Below are positions 34,621-43,191 of a DNA stretch of 64,000 nucleotides, one piece after another (position 1 is the stretch's first letter; each line of letters starts with the position of its first letter). A program made the position numbers and the translations under genes. This DNA is from Sphingomonas ginsenosidimutans (GTDB lineage Bacteria; Pseudomonadota; Alphaproteobacteria; Sphingomonadales; Sphingomonadaceae). The notes under the pieces are model-generated. The model ran no database searches and was not told the origin of the DNA. It was given only the letters and a program-made list of their open reading frames with translations. The stretch covers positions 372,001 to 436,000 of the forward strand of contig NZ_NWVD01000001.1 in the NCBI RefSeq assembly GCF_002374835.1, read 5' to 3'.

Positions 34621-34642
34621 GATCGGTCGGAAACCGCTCTAG
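34621..34642. repeat. solo end of the CTAGAGCGGTTTCC repeat
   Basis: 22 bases identical (reading the minus strand) to the right end of the 272-bp element at 44279-44550, then divergent. It supplies the TAG stop codon of the gene at 34639-34962. No partner arm is visible nearby. Confidence 0.75.
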
Positions 34643-34962
34643 ATCATCGTGCGGTCGTCGCGATAGGCCGGTTCGGCGGCGGGGCGGGCGAGCGGGCGGT
34701 CGTCACGAACGATGCGTTCCTCCACCACCGGCCGTTCCTCGACGACGGGGCGCTCCACCGCCACCGGGCGCTCGTTCACCAGCCGCGTATTCTCGCGCTC
34801 CAGTTCGGCGATGCGCTTGGTCGCGGCGGCATGGGCATCGCGTTCGGCGGCGTAGCGCGCCTTCCACTTCTTGCCGCCCGGATGGCTGGCAAGCCCGAAC
34901 AGCCAGCCGGCGACCAGCGCGATCGCCAGCGCGATATATTGCGTGGGGGTGGTGAACAGCAT
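34639..34962 (-). CDS. small membrane-anchored coiled-coil protein
   Basis: 107 aa, not recognised. One membrane helix (YIALAIALVAGWLFGLA, residues about 9-25), then a positively charged coil (KWKARYAAERDAHAAATKRIAELERENTRL) and a repeated VERPVVEERPVVEER tract before RDDRPLARP. ATG at 34962 follows GGGAGGAAGCG, a strong ribosome-binding site. The stop codon is the TAG in a dispersed repeat (34621-34642), so the original C terminus may have been longer or different. The layout resembles LapA-like small envelope proteins, without clear similarity. Confidence 0.72.
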   Translation of the reverse strand: MLFTTPTQYIALAIALVAGWLFGLASHPGGKKWKARYAAERDAHAAATKRIAELERENTRLVNERPVAVERPVVEERPVVEERIVRDDRPLARPAAEPAYRDDRTMI

Positions 34963-35019
34963 CGCTTCCTCCCTGTTACGCCGTGACAACGACACGGGAG
35001 GAAGCGCGTTCCCGCAGCC

Positions 35020-36024
35020 CTATTTCGGGCCGTTGTTGATGAAGCTGTCGTTGATCGAACAGGCCGCCGGGCCAAGGATGACGACGAACAGCACCGGCAG
35101 GATGAACAGGATCAGCGGCACCGTCATGATCGCGGGCAGGCGCGCGGCCTTTTCCTCGGCGCGCATCATGCGTTCGTTGCGGAATTCCGCCGACAGCACG
35201 CGCAGCGCGCTGGCCAGCGGGGTGCCGTATTTCTCGGTCTGGATCATCGTCGTGACGACGCCCTTCACCGCATCCAGATGGACGCGCGTGGCCAGATTTT
35301 CGAACGCCTGGCGCCGGTCGGTCAGGAAGCCCAGTTCGATCGCGGTCAGCGCGAATTCCTCGCCCAGTTCGGGATAGGCCTTGCCCAGCTCCTTCGACAC
35401 GCGGTGGAAGGCGGCGTCGACGGTCAGCCCCGCCTCTGCGCAGATCACCAGCAGGTCGAGCGCGTCGGGAAGCCCCTTGCGGATTTCCGCGCTGCGCTTG
35501 TTGATGCGGTTGGTGAGGTACAGGTCGGGCGCCTTGTACGACAGGATCAGCGTCACCGCGACCAGCGCATAGCGCTTGATGGCGCTCCAGTCGGGAAAGG
35601 CATCGAGCAAATAGACGTAGACGATCATCAGCCCGCCGAACACGATCGGCAGGATCAGCCGGCCGAAGATGACCGCGACCGCCCATTCCTTCTTGCGGAT
35701 GCCGGCCTGCATCAGCTTGAGCTGCGCGGCCTTGACCTGTTCGTCCTGGAGCACGCGTAGCGACGACAGGAAATGGCGCAGCCGGTCGGTGGTGGCGTTC
35801 TGGCGCACCAGCTTCGCGCGGCGCTTGCTGGTGGAGGCGGTGATGCCCGCCTTCAGCTGTTCACGCCGGTCGTTGAGGGCCTTCACCCGGCGCGTCATCG
35901 GATCGCGCACGCTGACCGCGGCGAAGATCGCGACGAACACCGCCGCGGCGGCGACCGCGGAGAGCAGCGTGGCCAGCGTGACGGCGTCGAGGCCGAGCAG
36001 GATCGGGCGGGCGGCAGGTTCCAT
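35020..36024 (-). CDS. tadC: Tad pilus assembly protein TadC (T2SSF family)
   Basis: 334-aa inner-membrane platform protein of the Flp/Tad pilus. Hydrophobic helices at residues about 16-36, 105-125, 127-147 and 300-320 surround the type II secretion F domain (RKGLPDALDLLVICAEAGLTVDAAFHRVSKEL, ELGFLTDRRQAFENLATR, LASALRVLSAEFRNERMMRAEEKAARLP). It pairs with TadB, whose stop codon lies three bases before this start. Last gene of the cpa operon. Confidence 0.93.
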   Translation of the reverse strand: MEPAARPILLGLDAVTLATLLSAVAAAAVFVAIFAAVSVRDPMTRRVKALNDRREQLKAGITASTSKRRAKLVRQNATTDRLRHFLSSLRVLQDEQVKAAQLKLMQAGIRKKEWAVAVIFGRLILPIVFGGLMIVYVYLLDAFPDWSAIKRYALVAVTLILSYKAPDLYLTNRINKRSAEIRKGLPDALDLLVICAEAGLTVDAAFHRVSKELGKAYPELGEEFALTAIELGFLTDRRQAFENLATRVHLDAVKGVVTTMIQTEKYGTPLASALRVLSAEFRNERMMRAEEKAARLPAIMTVPLILFILPVLFVVILGPAACSINDSFINNGPK

Positions 36025-36027
36025 GGC

Positions 36028-37005
36028 TCAGATCTCGAAACTGATCATCTTGGACATGATGAACGCGCCGAGCGCCATCCAGCACATGCCCCCGCCGCCG
36101 ATCACCATCAGGCGGATGTCGCTGAAGAAGCCCAGCATATAGGGCGGGTTGATCATGTAGATCAGCCCGAACACGATGAACGGCAGCGACCCGATGATAT
36201 AGGCCGACGCCTTCGATTCGGACGACATCGCCTTGATCTTCAGCTTCATCTGCGCGCGCTGGCGCAGCACCGTGGCGAGATTCTGGAGCGTTTCGGCCAA
36301 ATTGCCGCCGGTTTCGCGCTGGATCGCGATGGTGATGCAGAAGAACTGGAATTCGGGCGTGCCCAGCCGGTCGGCGGTTTCCTGAAGCGCGACGTCCATC
36401 GAACGGCCGATCTTCATCTTGTCCGACACCGACCGGAATTCCTCGCCCACCGGGCCGGGCACTTCGGCGGCGACGACCTGCATCGTCTCCGAGATTGGCA
36501 GGCCGGAACGGAGCCCGCGCACCAGCAGCTCGATCGCGTCGGGAAACTTGGCAGTGAACTTGCCGACGCGCCGCTTGATAAGCTTGCCCACCACCATGTG
36601 CGGGATGAACGCGCCTAGTGCGATCCCCAGGAACATCGCCAGCAGGAACGGCAGTCCGCGCAGCGATAGCAGCGCCGCCACCAGCACCGCCAGTCCGACC
36701 GTCGCGGAGGCATATTGGCCGACGGTCCAGCTCTTGCCGGTCATGTCGAGCCGCTTCTGAAGCTCGGCGGGCTTGGGGAAGAAGCGCATCGCCGCCAGGT
36801 CGGCGCGCGACGCGCTGCGTCCGGTGATGCGGCGCATCTGCGCCTCCATCGCGCTGGCCTGCGTCACAATATGGCGTTCGCGCACAGCCACCAGCCGGCG
36901 CGCGCCGGCCTTGTCGGAGGACGGCCCGGCGAAGGCGAGCACGACCAGCCCGACCGTCAGCAGCCCGCCGAGCGCGAGCAGCAGCAGGGAGATCATCGGT
37001 GTCAT
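36028..37005 (-). CDS. tadB: Tad pilus assembly protein TadB (T2SSF family)
   Basis: 325-aa platform protein. N-terminal helix (LLLLALGGLLTVGLVVLAF), second helical pair about residues 98-135, and F domain FPDAIELLVRGLRSGLPISETMQVVAAEVPGPVGEEFRSVSDKM, then QRETGGNLAETLQNLATVLRQRAQMKLK, ending with two further helices. In Caulobacter cpaF precedes tadB; here the 25-nt gap follows cpaE directly, so the motor gene is missing from this place. Confidence 0.93.
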   Translation of the reverse strand: MTPMISLLLLALGGLLTVGLVVLAFAGPSSDKAGARRLVAVRERHIVTQASAMEAQMRRITGRSASRADLAAMRFFPKPAELQKRLDMTGKSWTVGQYASATVGLAVLVAALLSLRGLPFLLAMFLGIALGAFIPHMVVGKLIKRRVGKFTAKFPDAIELLVRGLRSGLPISETMQVVAAEVPGPVGEEFRSVSDKMKIGRSMDVALQETADRLGTPEFQFFCITIAIQRETGGNLAETLQNLATVLRQRAQMKLKIKAMSSESKASAYIIGSLPFIVFGLIYMINPPYMLGFFSDIRLMVIGGGGMCWMALGAFIMSKMISFEI

Positions 37006-37030
37006 CGCCGCCAGGCTCCCTTGCGGGCCA

Positions 37031-38317
37031 TCACTTCGCCTTCGCGCCCTTCTTGCCCACCAGCCCCTTCATGCCGGCGAACTTCGACAGCAGTGACGCG
37101 CCCTTGGCCGTGCCGCCACCGGCGCCCTCGAACGCGCCGTCGTCGGTCATCGCGATCACCCGGTCGGCGACCTCGGCCAGCGGGGCGACCGTCTTGCTGC
37201 CCTTGCCGGCCTCGGCCAGCGGCTTGCCCAGCTTGGCGGCCTGCGCGGCCAGTTTCTGGTCGAACGGGACCATGACGTCGATCTTGCGTTCGATCGACCC
37301 CTCGAAATCCTTGCGCGAAATCTCCAGCTGCGGGCCGGCGTGGACGCGGTTGGCCATCACCGTGACCTGTACCTGCGGCGCATGGGTGCGCAGCCACGAC
37401 AGCAGCCGGATCGTGTCGCGCGCCGCCGCCAGCGTCAGTTCGGTGACCAGCACGACGGCGTTGATGTCCGACAGCAGGTGCGGGTGCTGGACCAGCATGC
37501 CCCGCGGCAGATCGACGACGGTGCATTCGAACGCGGCGCGCATCTCCTCCTGCAACTGGTAGAAGGCCGCGCCGTCGGTGACGATCGGGGTGTTGATCGG
37601 CGCCTCGGCCGACAGCACCGACAGCTTTTCCGACGCGCGCACCATCGCGCGTTCGATGAACAGCCCGTCGATGCGGCTGGGGTTCTCGATCGCGTCGGTC
37701 AGGCCGCGGCCCGGCTCCAGGTCCATCGCCAGCGCATCGGTGCCGAAATGGACGTCGAGGTCGAGAAGCGCGGTCGACCTTTTGCCCTTTTCGCTGAGCA
37801 GCCAGCCGAGCGAGGTCGCCACGGTGGAGGCGCCCGCACCGCCGCGCGTGCCGATCACCGCCACCGCGCAATGCGGGCGGTCCAGCGACACGTCGGCCAG
37901 CTTGGGCGCGCTGATGATCGCCTGCGCCTGGGCGAAGGCGTCGCGCACCATGTCGGGGCTGAACGGCTTGAGCAGATAGTCCTGGATGCCGCTGGCGACC
38001 AGATCGCGGTACAGGCGGACGTCGTTGACCTGCCCCGCGGCGATGACGATCGTCCCCGGTTCGCACACCTCGGCCAGGCTGTTGATGTCGCCCAGCGGGT
38101 CGCCTGATTCTGCCAGGTCGACGAACAGCACCTGCGGGCTGGACGTGACCGACAGCGTCTGCACCGCGTTGCGCAGCCCGCCCTTGTAGACATTGTCCGC
38201 CGGCCAGCCGAGTTCGGACGCGATCGGGCGCAGCAGCTCGACCGAGGCGTCGTCGCAGGCGAAGGCGAGGAACGGCGCGCGCGTGCCCGTGCCGCCCGGT
38301 TTCCAGGGTGCGTTCAC
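37031..38317 (-). CDS. cpaE: pilus assembly protein CpaE/TadZ
   Basis: 428-aa localisation factor for the Tad pilus. Residues about 15-130 form a receiver-like domain lacking a full phosphorylation site; from about 150 the MinD/ParA-type ATPase follows with GTRGGAGASTVATSLGWLL (deviant Walker A), STALLDLDVHFGTDALAMDL and GLTDAIENPSRID. Start is GTG at 38317, overlapping the cpaD stop codon (GTGA), with GGAGG six nt upstream. The C terminus is Lys/Gly-rich. Confidence 0.93.
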   Translation of the reverse strand: MNAPWKPGGTGTRAPFLAFACDDASVELLRPIASELGWPADNVYKGGLRNAVQTLSVTSSPQVLFVDLAESGDPLGDINSLAEVCEPGTIVIAAGQVNDVRLYRDLVASGIQDYLLKPFSPDMVRDAFAQAQAIISAPKLADVSLDRPHCAVAVIGTRGGAGASTVATSLGWLLSEKGKRSTALLDLDVHFGTDALAMDLEPGRGLTDAIENPSRIDGLFIERAMVRASEKLSVLSAEAPINTPIVTDGAAFYQLQEEMRAAFECTVVDLPRGMLVQHPHLLSDINAVVLVTELTLAAARDTIRLLSWLRTHAPQVQVTVMANRVHAGPQLEISRKDFEGSIERKIDVMVPFDQKLAAQAAKLGKPLAEAGKGSKTVAPLAEVADRVIAMTDDGAFEGAGGGTAKGASLLSKFAGMKGLVGKKGAKAK

Positions 38318-38958
38318 TTGCTGCCTCCTCCCGTCGATTCAGACTTGAGCGTCGTGCCGCCCGCGCCGGTCGGCTGCGCGGCGCGCAGCGTGGTGATCGC
38401 GCGCGTGCCCATCTGCGTATCGTACACGCCGCTGCCGGCGTTGCCGCGGACCAGATCGGCGGGATTGGCGATCATCGCCGCAAGGTTGCCGTTGACCGCG
38501 CAGCCGTAATCGGTGGTGTTTTCCTGCTGGAACGCCGGCTCGACGTTGCGGCGCAGGTCGTTGCAGCTGGGCATCGACGCGCGCGAGCGGCTGACGACGA
38601 CGCGGACCGTGCCCGGCGCGACCGCGGCACCGGTGACCGGCGCATCGGGCGACAGCAGCAAGCCGTAGCGTGCGGCAGCGGAGGCGATCGCCGCGCGGGC
38701 GGGCGCGCCCGCGCCGTTGGGATCGTCGATCGCGACGCTGTCGCCATAGCCGAGCCGCAGCGCGTCGAGCCAGCCGTACAGCCGCTGCGTTTCGGCGGGC
38801 GACAGGCCGTCGCCGGCGGTCTGCACGTCGAACGCATAATCGGTGCGCGTGACGACCGGCTGGTTGACCGATTCGACCCCGCGGTTGACCGGGCCGCATG
38901 CCGCCATGGGCAGCGCGGTGCCGGCGAGGGCGACGAAAAGGATCGGGCGCTTCAACAT
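38314..38958 (-). CDS. cpaD: pilus assembly lipoprotein CpaD
   Basis: 214-aa outer-membrane-associated lipoprotein of the Tad system. Signal sequence with Cys21 (LPMAAC). Middle domain DGLSPAETQRLYGWLDALRLGYGDSVAIDDP and the conserved SRASMPSCNDLRRNVEPAFQQENTTDYGCAVNGNLAAMIANPADLVRG are typical of CpaD. It lies 18 nt after the secretin gene and its stop overlaps the cpaE start. Confidence 0.93.
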   Translation of the reverse strand: MLKRPILFVALAGTALPMAACGPVNRGVESVNQPVVTRTDYAFDVQTAGDGLSPAETQRLYGWLDALRLGYGDSVAIDDPNGAGAPARAAIASAAARYGLLLSPDAPVTGAAVAPGTVRVVVSRSRASMPSCNDLRRNVEPAFQQENTTDYGCAVNGNLAAMIANPADLVRGNAGSGVYDTQMGTRAITTLRAAQPTGAGGTTLKSESTGGGSK

Positions 38959-38976
38959 GATGGGATCCCTTTCAGC

Positions 38977-40638
38977 TCAGTTGACCGAGAAGCCGGGCGC
39001 GGCCGCGGCGGGCCGACGATCGGCCGGCTTCGCCGCCTTGCGGTCGATGGCGGGCGGCGTGCCCGCATCGAGGTTCGGGACGGGCAGGACGGGCACGTCG
39101 CCCGCCGCGCCGATCGCGGGTGCCGCGCCGGCGGGCGCGACCTGCATCGTGGGCTTGGGCCGCTGCAGGCCGCGCTGCCCTTCGTCCAGCTTGCCCAGCA
39201 TCAGGCGTTCCAGATCGCCCGGCGCGCGATAGCCGTCGGTCGGCAGGCGGATGTCGTTGCCGTTGACCGGCTTCACCAGATACGGGGTGATGACGATCAC
39301 CAGTTCGGTTTCGTTGTGCTGGAACGCATTCGAGCGGAACAGCGCGCCCAGCACCGGCACGCTGCCCAGCCCCGGCGTCTTGTCGAAATTGTTGTTGTGC
39401 ATGTTCTGCATCAGGCCGGCGATCATGAAGCTTTGCCCCGATCCCAGCTCGACGGTGGTTTCGGCGCGCCGCGTCGTCAGCGCGGGCACGCGCCCGCCGC
39501 TGATCGTGATCGCATTGGCATAATCGAGCTGCGACACTTCCGGCCGCACGCGCAGCGAGATGCGCCCGTCCGACAGCACCGTGGGCGTATAGGCCAGGCT
39601 GACGCCGAACTGCTTGTACTCGACCGAGGTGGTGCCCAGCGCCTGCGCCAGCGGGATCGGGATTTCGCCGCCCGCCAGGAAGGTGCCGGTCTCACCGGAC
39701 AGCGCGGTGAGGTTCGGGTTGGCGAGCGTCGTCACCTGGCCCATCGTCTCGCCCGCGTCGATCGCGCCGAGCAGGTCCAGGCCCAGCAGCTTGCCGGCCA
39801 GCGCGAAGGTGGAGTTTTCCGACCCCTTGGTTACCTGCGACCCGTTCGGCGGCGCCTGCGTGAAGCCGACGCCCAGCGGCCCGCCGGGAATGAATTGCGT
39901 CGCCGCCCCGCGCCCGCGGGTGACGCCGAACTGGAACCCGCCGGTGCCGTCGACCGACTGGATGTTGGCGCCGATGTTCTTCAGGAAGGTGCGGCTGACC
40001 TCCGCGAACTTGACCTGCAGGTTGACCTGCAGCGGCGTGGCAGTGCGCAGGCGGTTGACCACCATCACCTTGAGCACCGCATTGGCCTGGGTCGCGTCGA
40101 CGCCGGGGTTGAGCGCGCTGGTCACCAGCCGCTGCGCCTGAGCGCTGTCGTCGGGGGAGGCGACGGTGCCGTTCATCACCGCGATCTGCCCGACCTGGGT
40201 CACATGGATGTCGGCCTCCGGCATCGCCGCCTTCATCATGCGATCCAGCGACGTCGAGTTCTGCGACACGCGGATCGTCGCGGCATAGACGACGCGGCCG
40301 GCCTTGTCGGTGGCGAACAGCGTCGATTCGCCAAAGCCCTTGCCGAACAGATGGATCTGGCGCGGGTTGGCGACATAGACGTCGGCGACGTCGGGGCTCG
40401 ACGTCCAGACGTCGACGACGCTGGCGGGCAGGGTGATGAGCTCGCCCTCGCCGATCGACAGCCACTTTTCGACCGCGGGCTTGGTGACGCCGGGCGGCGG
40501 CGGGCCGACGCGCGCGGCGCGGCCGGTGCCGTTGTGGTGCACCGCGGGCGCGGCGCCGGCGCTGGCGGCGGGCAGGATCGTGCCGACGGTCAGCGCGGCA
40601 AGCGCGATGCCATGGGCAAGAAGGCTGGTGACACGCAT
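38977..40638 (-). CDS. cpaC: pilus secretin CpaC/RcpA
   Basis: 553-aa outer-membrane secretin forming the pilus channel. Signal peptide about residues 1-29; N-terminal periplasmic domain with VEKWLSIGEGELITLPASVVDVWTSSPDVADV and a BON-like segment GTVASPDDSAQAQRLVTSALNPG; secretin core from about 240, with VQVNLQVKFAEVSR-type beta strands, LGVSLAYTPTVLSDGRISLRVRPEVSQLD and SGQSFMIAGLMQ; C-terminal GSVPVLGALFRS and ELVIVITPYLVKPV. The final 70 residues are Pro/Ala-rich. It begins one base after cpaB ends. Confidence 0.95.
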   Translation of the reverse strand: MRVTSLLAHGIALAALTVGTILPAASAGAAPAVHHNGTGRAARVGPPPPGVTKPAVEKWLSIGEGELITLPASVVDVWTSSPDVADVYVANPRQIHLFGKGFGESTLFATDKAGRVVYAATIRVSQNSTSLDRMMKAAMPEADIHVTQVGQIAVMNGTVASPDDSAQAQRLVTSALNPGVDATQANAVLKVMVVNRLRTATPLQVNLQVKFAEVSRTFLKNIGANIQSVDGTGGFQFGVTRGRGAATQFIPGGPLGVGFTQAPPNGSQVTKGSENSTFALAGKLLGLDLLGAIDAGETMGQVTTLANPNLTALSGETGTFLAGGEIPIPLAQALGTTSVEYKQFGVSLAYTPTVLSDGRISLRVRPEVSQLDYANAITISGGRVPALTTRRAETTVELGSGQSFMIAGLMQNMHNNNFDKTPGLGSVPVLGALFRSNAFQHNETELVIVITPYLVKPVNGNDIRLPTDGYRAPGDLERLMLGKLDEGQRGLQRPKPTMQVAPAGAAPAIGAAGDVPVLPVPNLDAGTPPAIDRKAAKPADRRPAAAAPGFSVN

Positions 40639-40639
40639 C

Positions 40640-41662
40640 TTAAATCTTCCCCCCGACCGGAACCTCGGTCACGCTGTTGCCGCGGGTGACGCGGACGACC
40701 GGCCCCACGATGGGTGCGCCCGGCACGCCGCTGCCCGGCCCTGCGGTGCCCGTGACCGCGGTGCCGGCGGCCGGCGCCACCAGCGGCGGGACCGAGCGGC
40801 GCTGGAACCGCGACACGTCGGCGCCGACGACATAGGTGGAATTGCCGGCCTGCGGCGTGTTCGCCAGCTTGTCGATCATCGCCTTTTCGGCGCGCGGATC
40901 CTTGCTGTCGCCGACGCTGGCCGCGCCCGATGCGATCGCCTGTTCCAGTTCGGACGCATTGTCGGCGAGCGAGCGCAGCGACAGCGACAGCGTGCCGATG
41001 GTCTGCGCGACCGCGATCTGTTCGGCGATACGCGGCGTCGCCTCGACCGTGACGGTCGAGAAGGTGCGCACCACGGTATTGCCCTGGTCGTCCTTGTCGT
41101 CGCTGGTCCGCTGATCGGTGGCGAGCACGCGCAGGTTGCGCACGACCGTCTCGCTGGTCTTCAGCGCGGGGCCGTCGTTGGCGCTGACCGACTGGGTCAG
41201 GATCAGATCGATATGGTCGCCCGGAAACACGAAGCCCGCGACCGACGTCTGCGCCGACACCGGCACCGTCACCGCGCGCATCCCCGGCCCGAGCGCGGCG
41301 GCCAGGAAGCCGCGATCCCCGGGCTTGACCAGCTGGCCTTGCGTGACCGGCTGTCCGGCGGTGACCGGCAGGCGCACGACGGTGCCGATCAGCTTCGACA
41401 GATCGGTGCCCTCACGCTTGAAATAGGCGTTCTCGACCAGATCCTTGGGCCAGGGCTGGAACTTCAGCGCGGTCGCATCCAGGATCGTGCCGACCGGCAG
41501 CGCGCGCGTCGCGACCAGCACTTCCGGCCCGTCGATGACGACCGGCGCGGCGGCGGCTGCCTCCGGCGCGGCCGCGCCCGCCACCAGCGAGCGTGCGGCG
41601 AACGCGGTCACCGCGGCCACCAGCAACGCCCCCAGCAGCATCATCACCTTGCGACTGTCCAT
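40640..41662 (-). CDS. cpaB: pilus assembly protein CpaB/RcpC
   Basis: 340 aa. N-terminal membrane helix (MMLLGALLVAAVTAFAARSLV) followed by an SAF domain (VLVATRALPVGTILDATALKFQPWP; KLIGTVVRLPVTAGQPVTQGQLVKP) and a second domain ending RNLRVLATDQRTSDD. The C terminus has Pro/Gly-rich sequence and GNSVTEVPVGGKI. CpaB/RcpC stabilises the secretin and may bind peptidoglycan. Ends with a TAA one base before cpaC. Confidence 0.95.
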   Translation of the reverse strand: MDSRKVMMLLGALLVAAVTAFAARSLVAGAAAPEAAAAAPVVIDGPEVLVATRALPVGTILDATALKFQPWPKDLVENAYFKREGTDLSKLIGTVVRLPVTAGQPVTQGQLVKPGDRGFLAAALGPGMRAVTVPVSAQTSVAGFVFPGDHIDLILTQSVSANDGPALKTSETVVRNLRVLATDQRTSDDKDDQGNTVVRTFSTVTVEATPRIAEQIAVAQTIGTLSLSLRSLADNASELEQAIASGAASVGDSKDPRAEKAMIDKLANTPQAGNSTYVVGADVSRFQRRSVPPLVAPAAGTAVTGTAGPGSGVPGAPIVGPVVRVTRGNSVTEVPVGGKI

Positions 41663-41713
41663 CTGATCCTTGTCCCTCGGGTTCGCGCCAGGTCGTTGAA
41701 AGATTTCAGGCGA

Positions 41714-42190
41714 TTATTGGGTAAACTGGTTAAGAAGCGGTTCGCGAAACATCAGCAGCCCGGCCACCGCGATGGCCACGCCATAGGGCACCTCGACCGG
41801 CCCCTCGCGCGGGCGCCAGCGTCGTTCGATCATGAACACGATCGTCAGCGCGCCCCCCACCAGCGACATCATCAGCAGCATGTCGAGCAGCCGGAACGGC
41901 GCCAGCCACAGCGCCAGTGCGCCGATCAGCTTCACATCGCCCCCGCCCATCTGGCCGATCGCGAAGGCGCCGACGAACAAGGCGAACACGAACGCGGCGA
42001 CGCTCAGCTGGATCGCCATGCCGGGCCATGGGTCCAGCCCGATCGCCACCCACCACAATGGCGCCATCAGCGCGATCGCGGCGTTCTTCCAGTTGGCGAT
42101 CTCCCGCGTGCGCGCATCCTGGATCCCCGCCGACAGCAGCAGCAGCGCCATGATCGCGGGCAACGCCCAGGAGAGAATGTTCCATCCCAT
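41714..42190 (-). CDS. cpaA: prepilin peptidase CpaA/TadV (A24 family)
   Basis: 158-aa membrane aspartic peptidase that cuts the leader from Flp prepilins. Two catalytic Asp: GIQDARTREIANWKN near residue 24 and GGGDVKLIGALALWL near residue 83; about five helices. No prepilin gene is found upstream; the next gene is divergent. ATG at 42190 starts the first helix; an upstream GTG would add 14 polar residues. First gene of the operon as seen here, with 47 nt to the divergent hydrolase, including a small palindrome GGTTT-GAG-AAACC. Confidence 0.9.
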   Translation of the reverse strand: MGWNILSWALPAIMALLLLSAGIQDARTREIANWKNAAIALMAPLWWVAIGLDPWPGMAIQLSVAAFVFALFVGAFAIGQMGGGDVKLIGALALWLAPFRLLDMLLMMSLVGGALTIVFMIERRWRPREGPVEVPYGVAIAVAGLLMFREPLLNQFTQ

Positions 42191-42237
42191 GCGAGGACCG
42201 CTAGACGACAGGGTTTGAGAAACCGTAACCACGCCCG

Positions 42238-43191
42238 ATGACCATCGACACCGCCCCCGATCCCTCGCCGATGCAGCGGGTGGCGCGCGCCATCCCGCCC
42301 GATGCGCGCGTGACGTACTGGCGTGCGGCGGACGGCTGGGCGGTGCGGCGGTTCGACCGCGACGGGGCGGGGCGTGGCGCGATCCTGTTCCAGGCCGGAC
42401 GAGCCGACATGTTCGAGAAGTATCTGGAATCGTTCGATCACTGGCATGCCGCCGGCTGGTCGGTGACCGCGTTCGACTGGCGCGGGCAGGGCGGATCGGG
42501 GCGGCTGGGCGCCGATCCGCACGTCGGCCATTGCGCGTCGTTCGCGCCGTGGATCGACGATCTGGCGGGTTTCTGGCGCGACTGGCGGGCGGGACGCGCC
42601 GGCCCGGCGGTGCTGATGGGGCATTCGATGGGCGGCTATCTGGCGCTGCGCGCGATGGTGGAGGGCCGTGTCGCGCCGGATGCCGCGGTCCTGGTCGCGC
42701 CGATGCTGGGGCTGCGCTCTCCGGTGGGTGCGCCGATCGGCGGGCTGGCGGCGCGGATTATCGCCGCAATGGGTAATCCCGCGCGCGCGGCGTGGAAGGG
42801 CGAGCGCCCCGGCGCGCCCGATCGCCGCGCGCTGCTGACCGGGGACACCGACCGTTATGACGACGAGGCATTTTGGTTCGCGCACGACCCGTCGCTGAAA
42901 CTCGGCCCGCCGAGCTGGGCGTGGCTGGCGCAGGCGTTCGCCGGCACCGCCGCGCTGCGCGCCGACCCGCGGCTGGCGCAGGTGACGGTGCCGGTGCTGA
43001 CGCTGGTGGCGGATCGCGACGCGCTGGTCGATCCGCGCGCGGCGATCGCGACGACCGCGCGGCTGCCCGATGCGCGCGCGATCCGCTTTCCCGACGCCGC
43101 GCATGAGATATTGCGCGAGCGCGATGCGGTGCGCGACCGCGCGCTGGCGGCGATCGATGCCTTCCTGGACGAGCGGGCGCCGGTGGCATGA
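42238..43191 (+). CDS. alpha/beta hydrolase, lysophospholipase-like
   Basis: 317-aa cytosolic hydrolase of the PldB/monoacylglycerol-lipase type. Seen: ILFQAGRADMFEKYLESFDHWHAAGWSVTAFDWRGQGGSGR, nucleophile GHSMGGYLALR (Ser about residue 129), Asp in LVADRDALVDP, and His in FPDAAHEILRERD. It likely hydrolyses lysophospholipid or another short ester. The next gene starts within its stop codon (ATGA), so the two are coupled. Confidence 0.88.
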   Translation: MTIDTAPDPSPMQRVARAIPPDARVTYWRAADGWAVRRFDRDGAGRGAILFQAGRADMFEKYLESFDHWHAAGWSVTAFDWRGQGGSGRLGADPHVGHCASFAPWIDDLAGFWRDWRAGRAGPAVLMGHSMGGYLALRAMVEGRVAPDAAVLVAPMLGLRSPVGAPIGGLAARIIAAMGNPARAAWKGERPGAPDRRALLTGDTDRYDDEAFWFAHDPSLKLGPPSWAWLAQAFAGTAALRADPRLAQVTVPVLTLVADRDALVDPRAAIATTARLPDARAIRFPDAAHEILRERDAVRDRALAAIDAFLDERAPVA

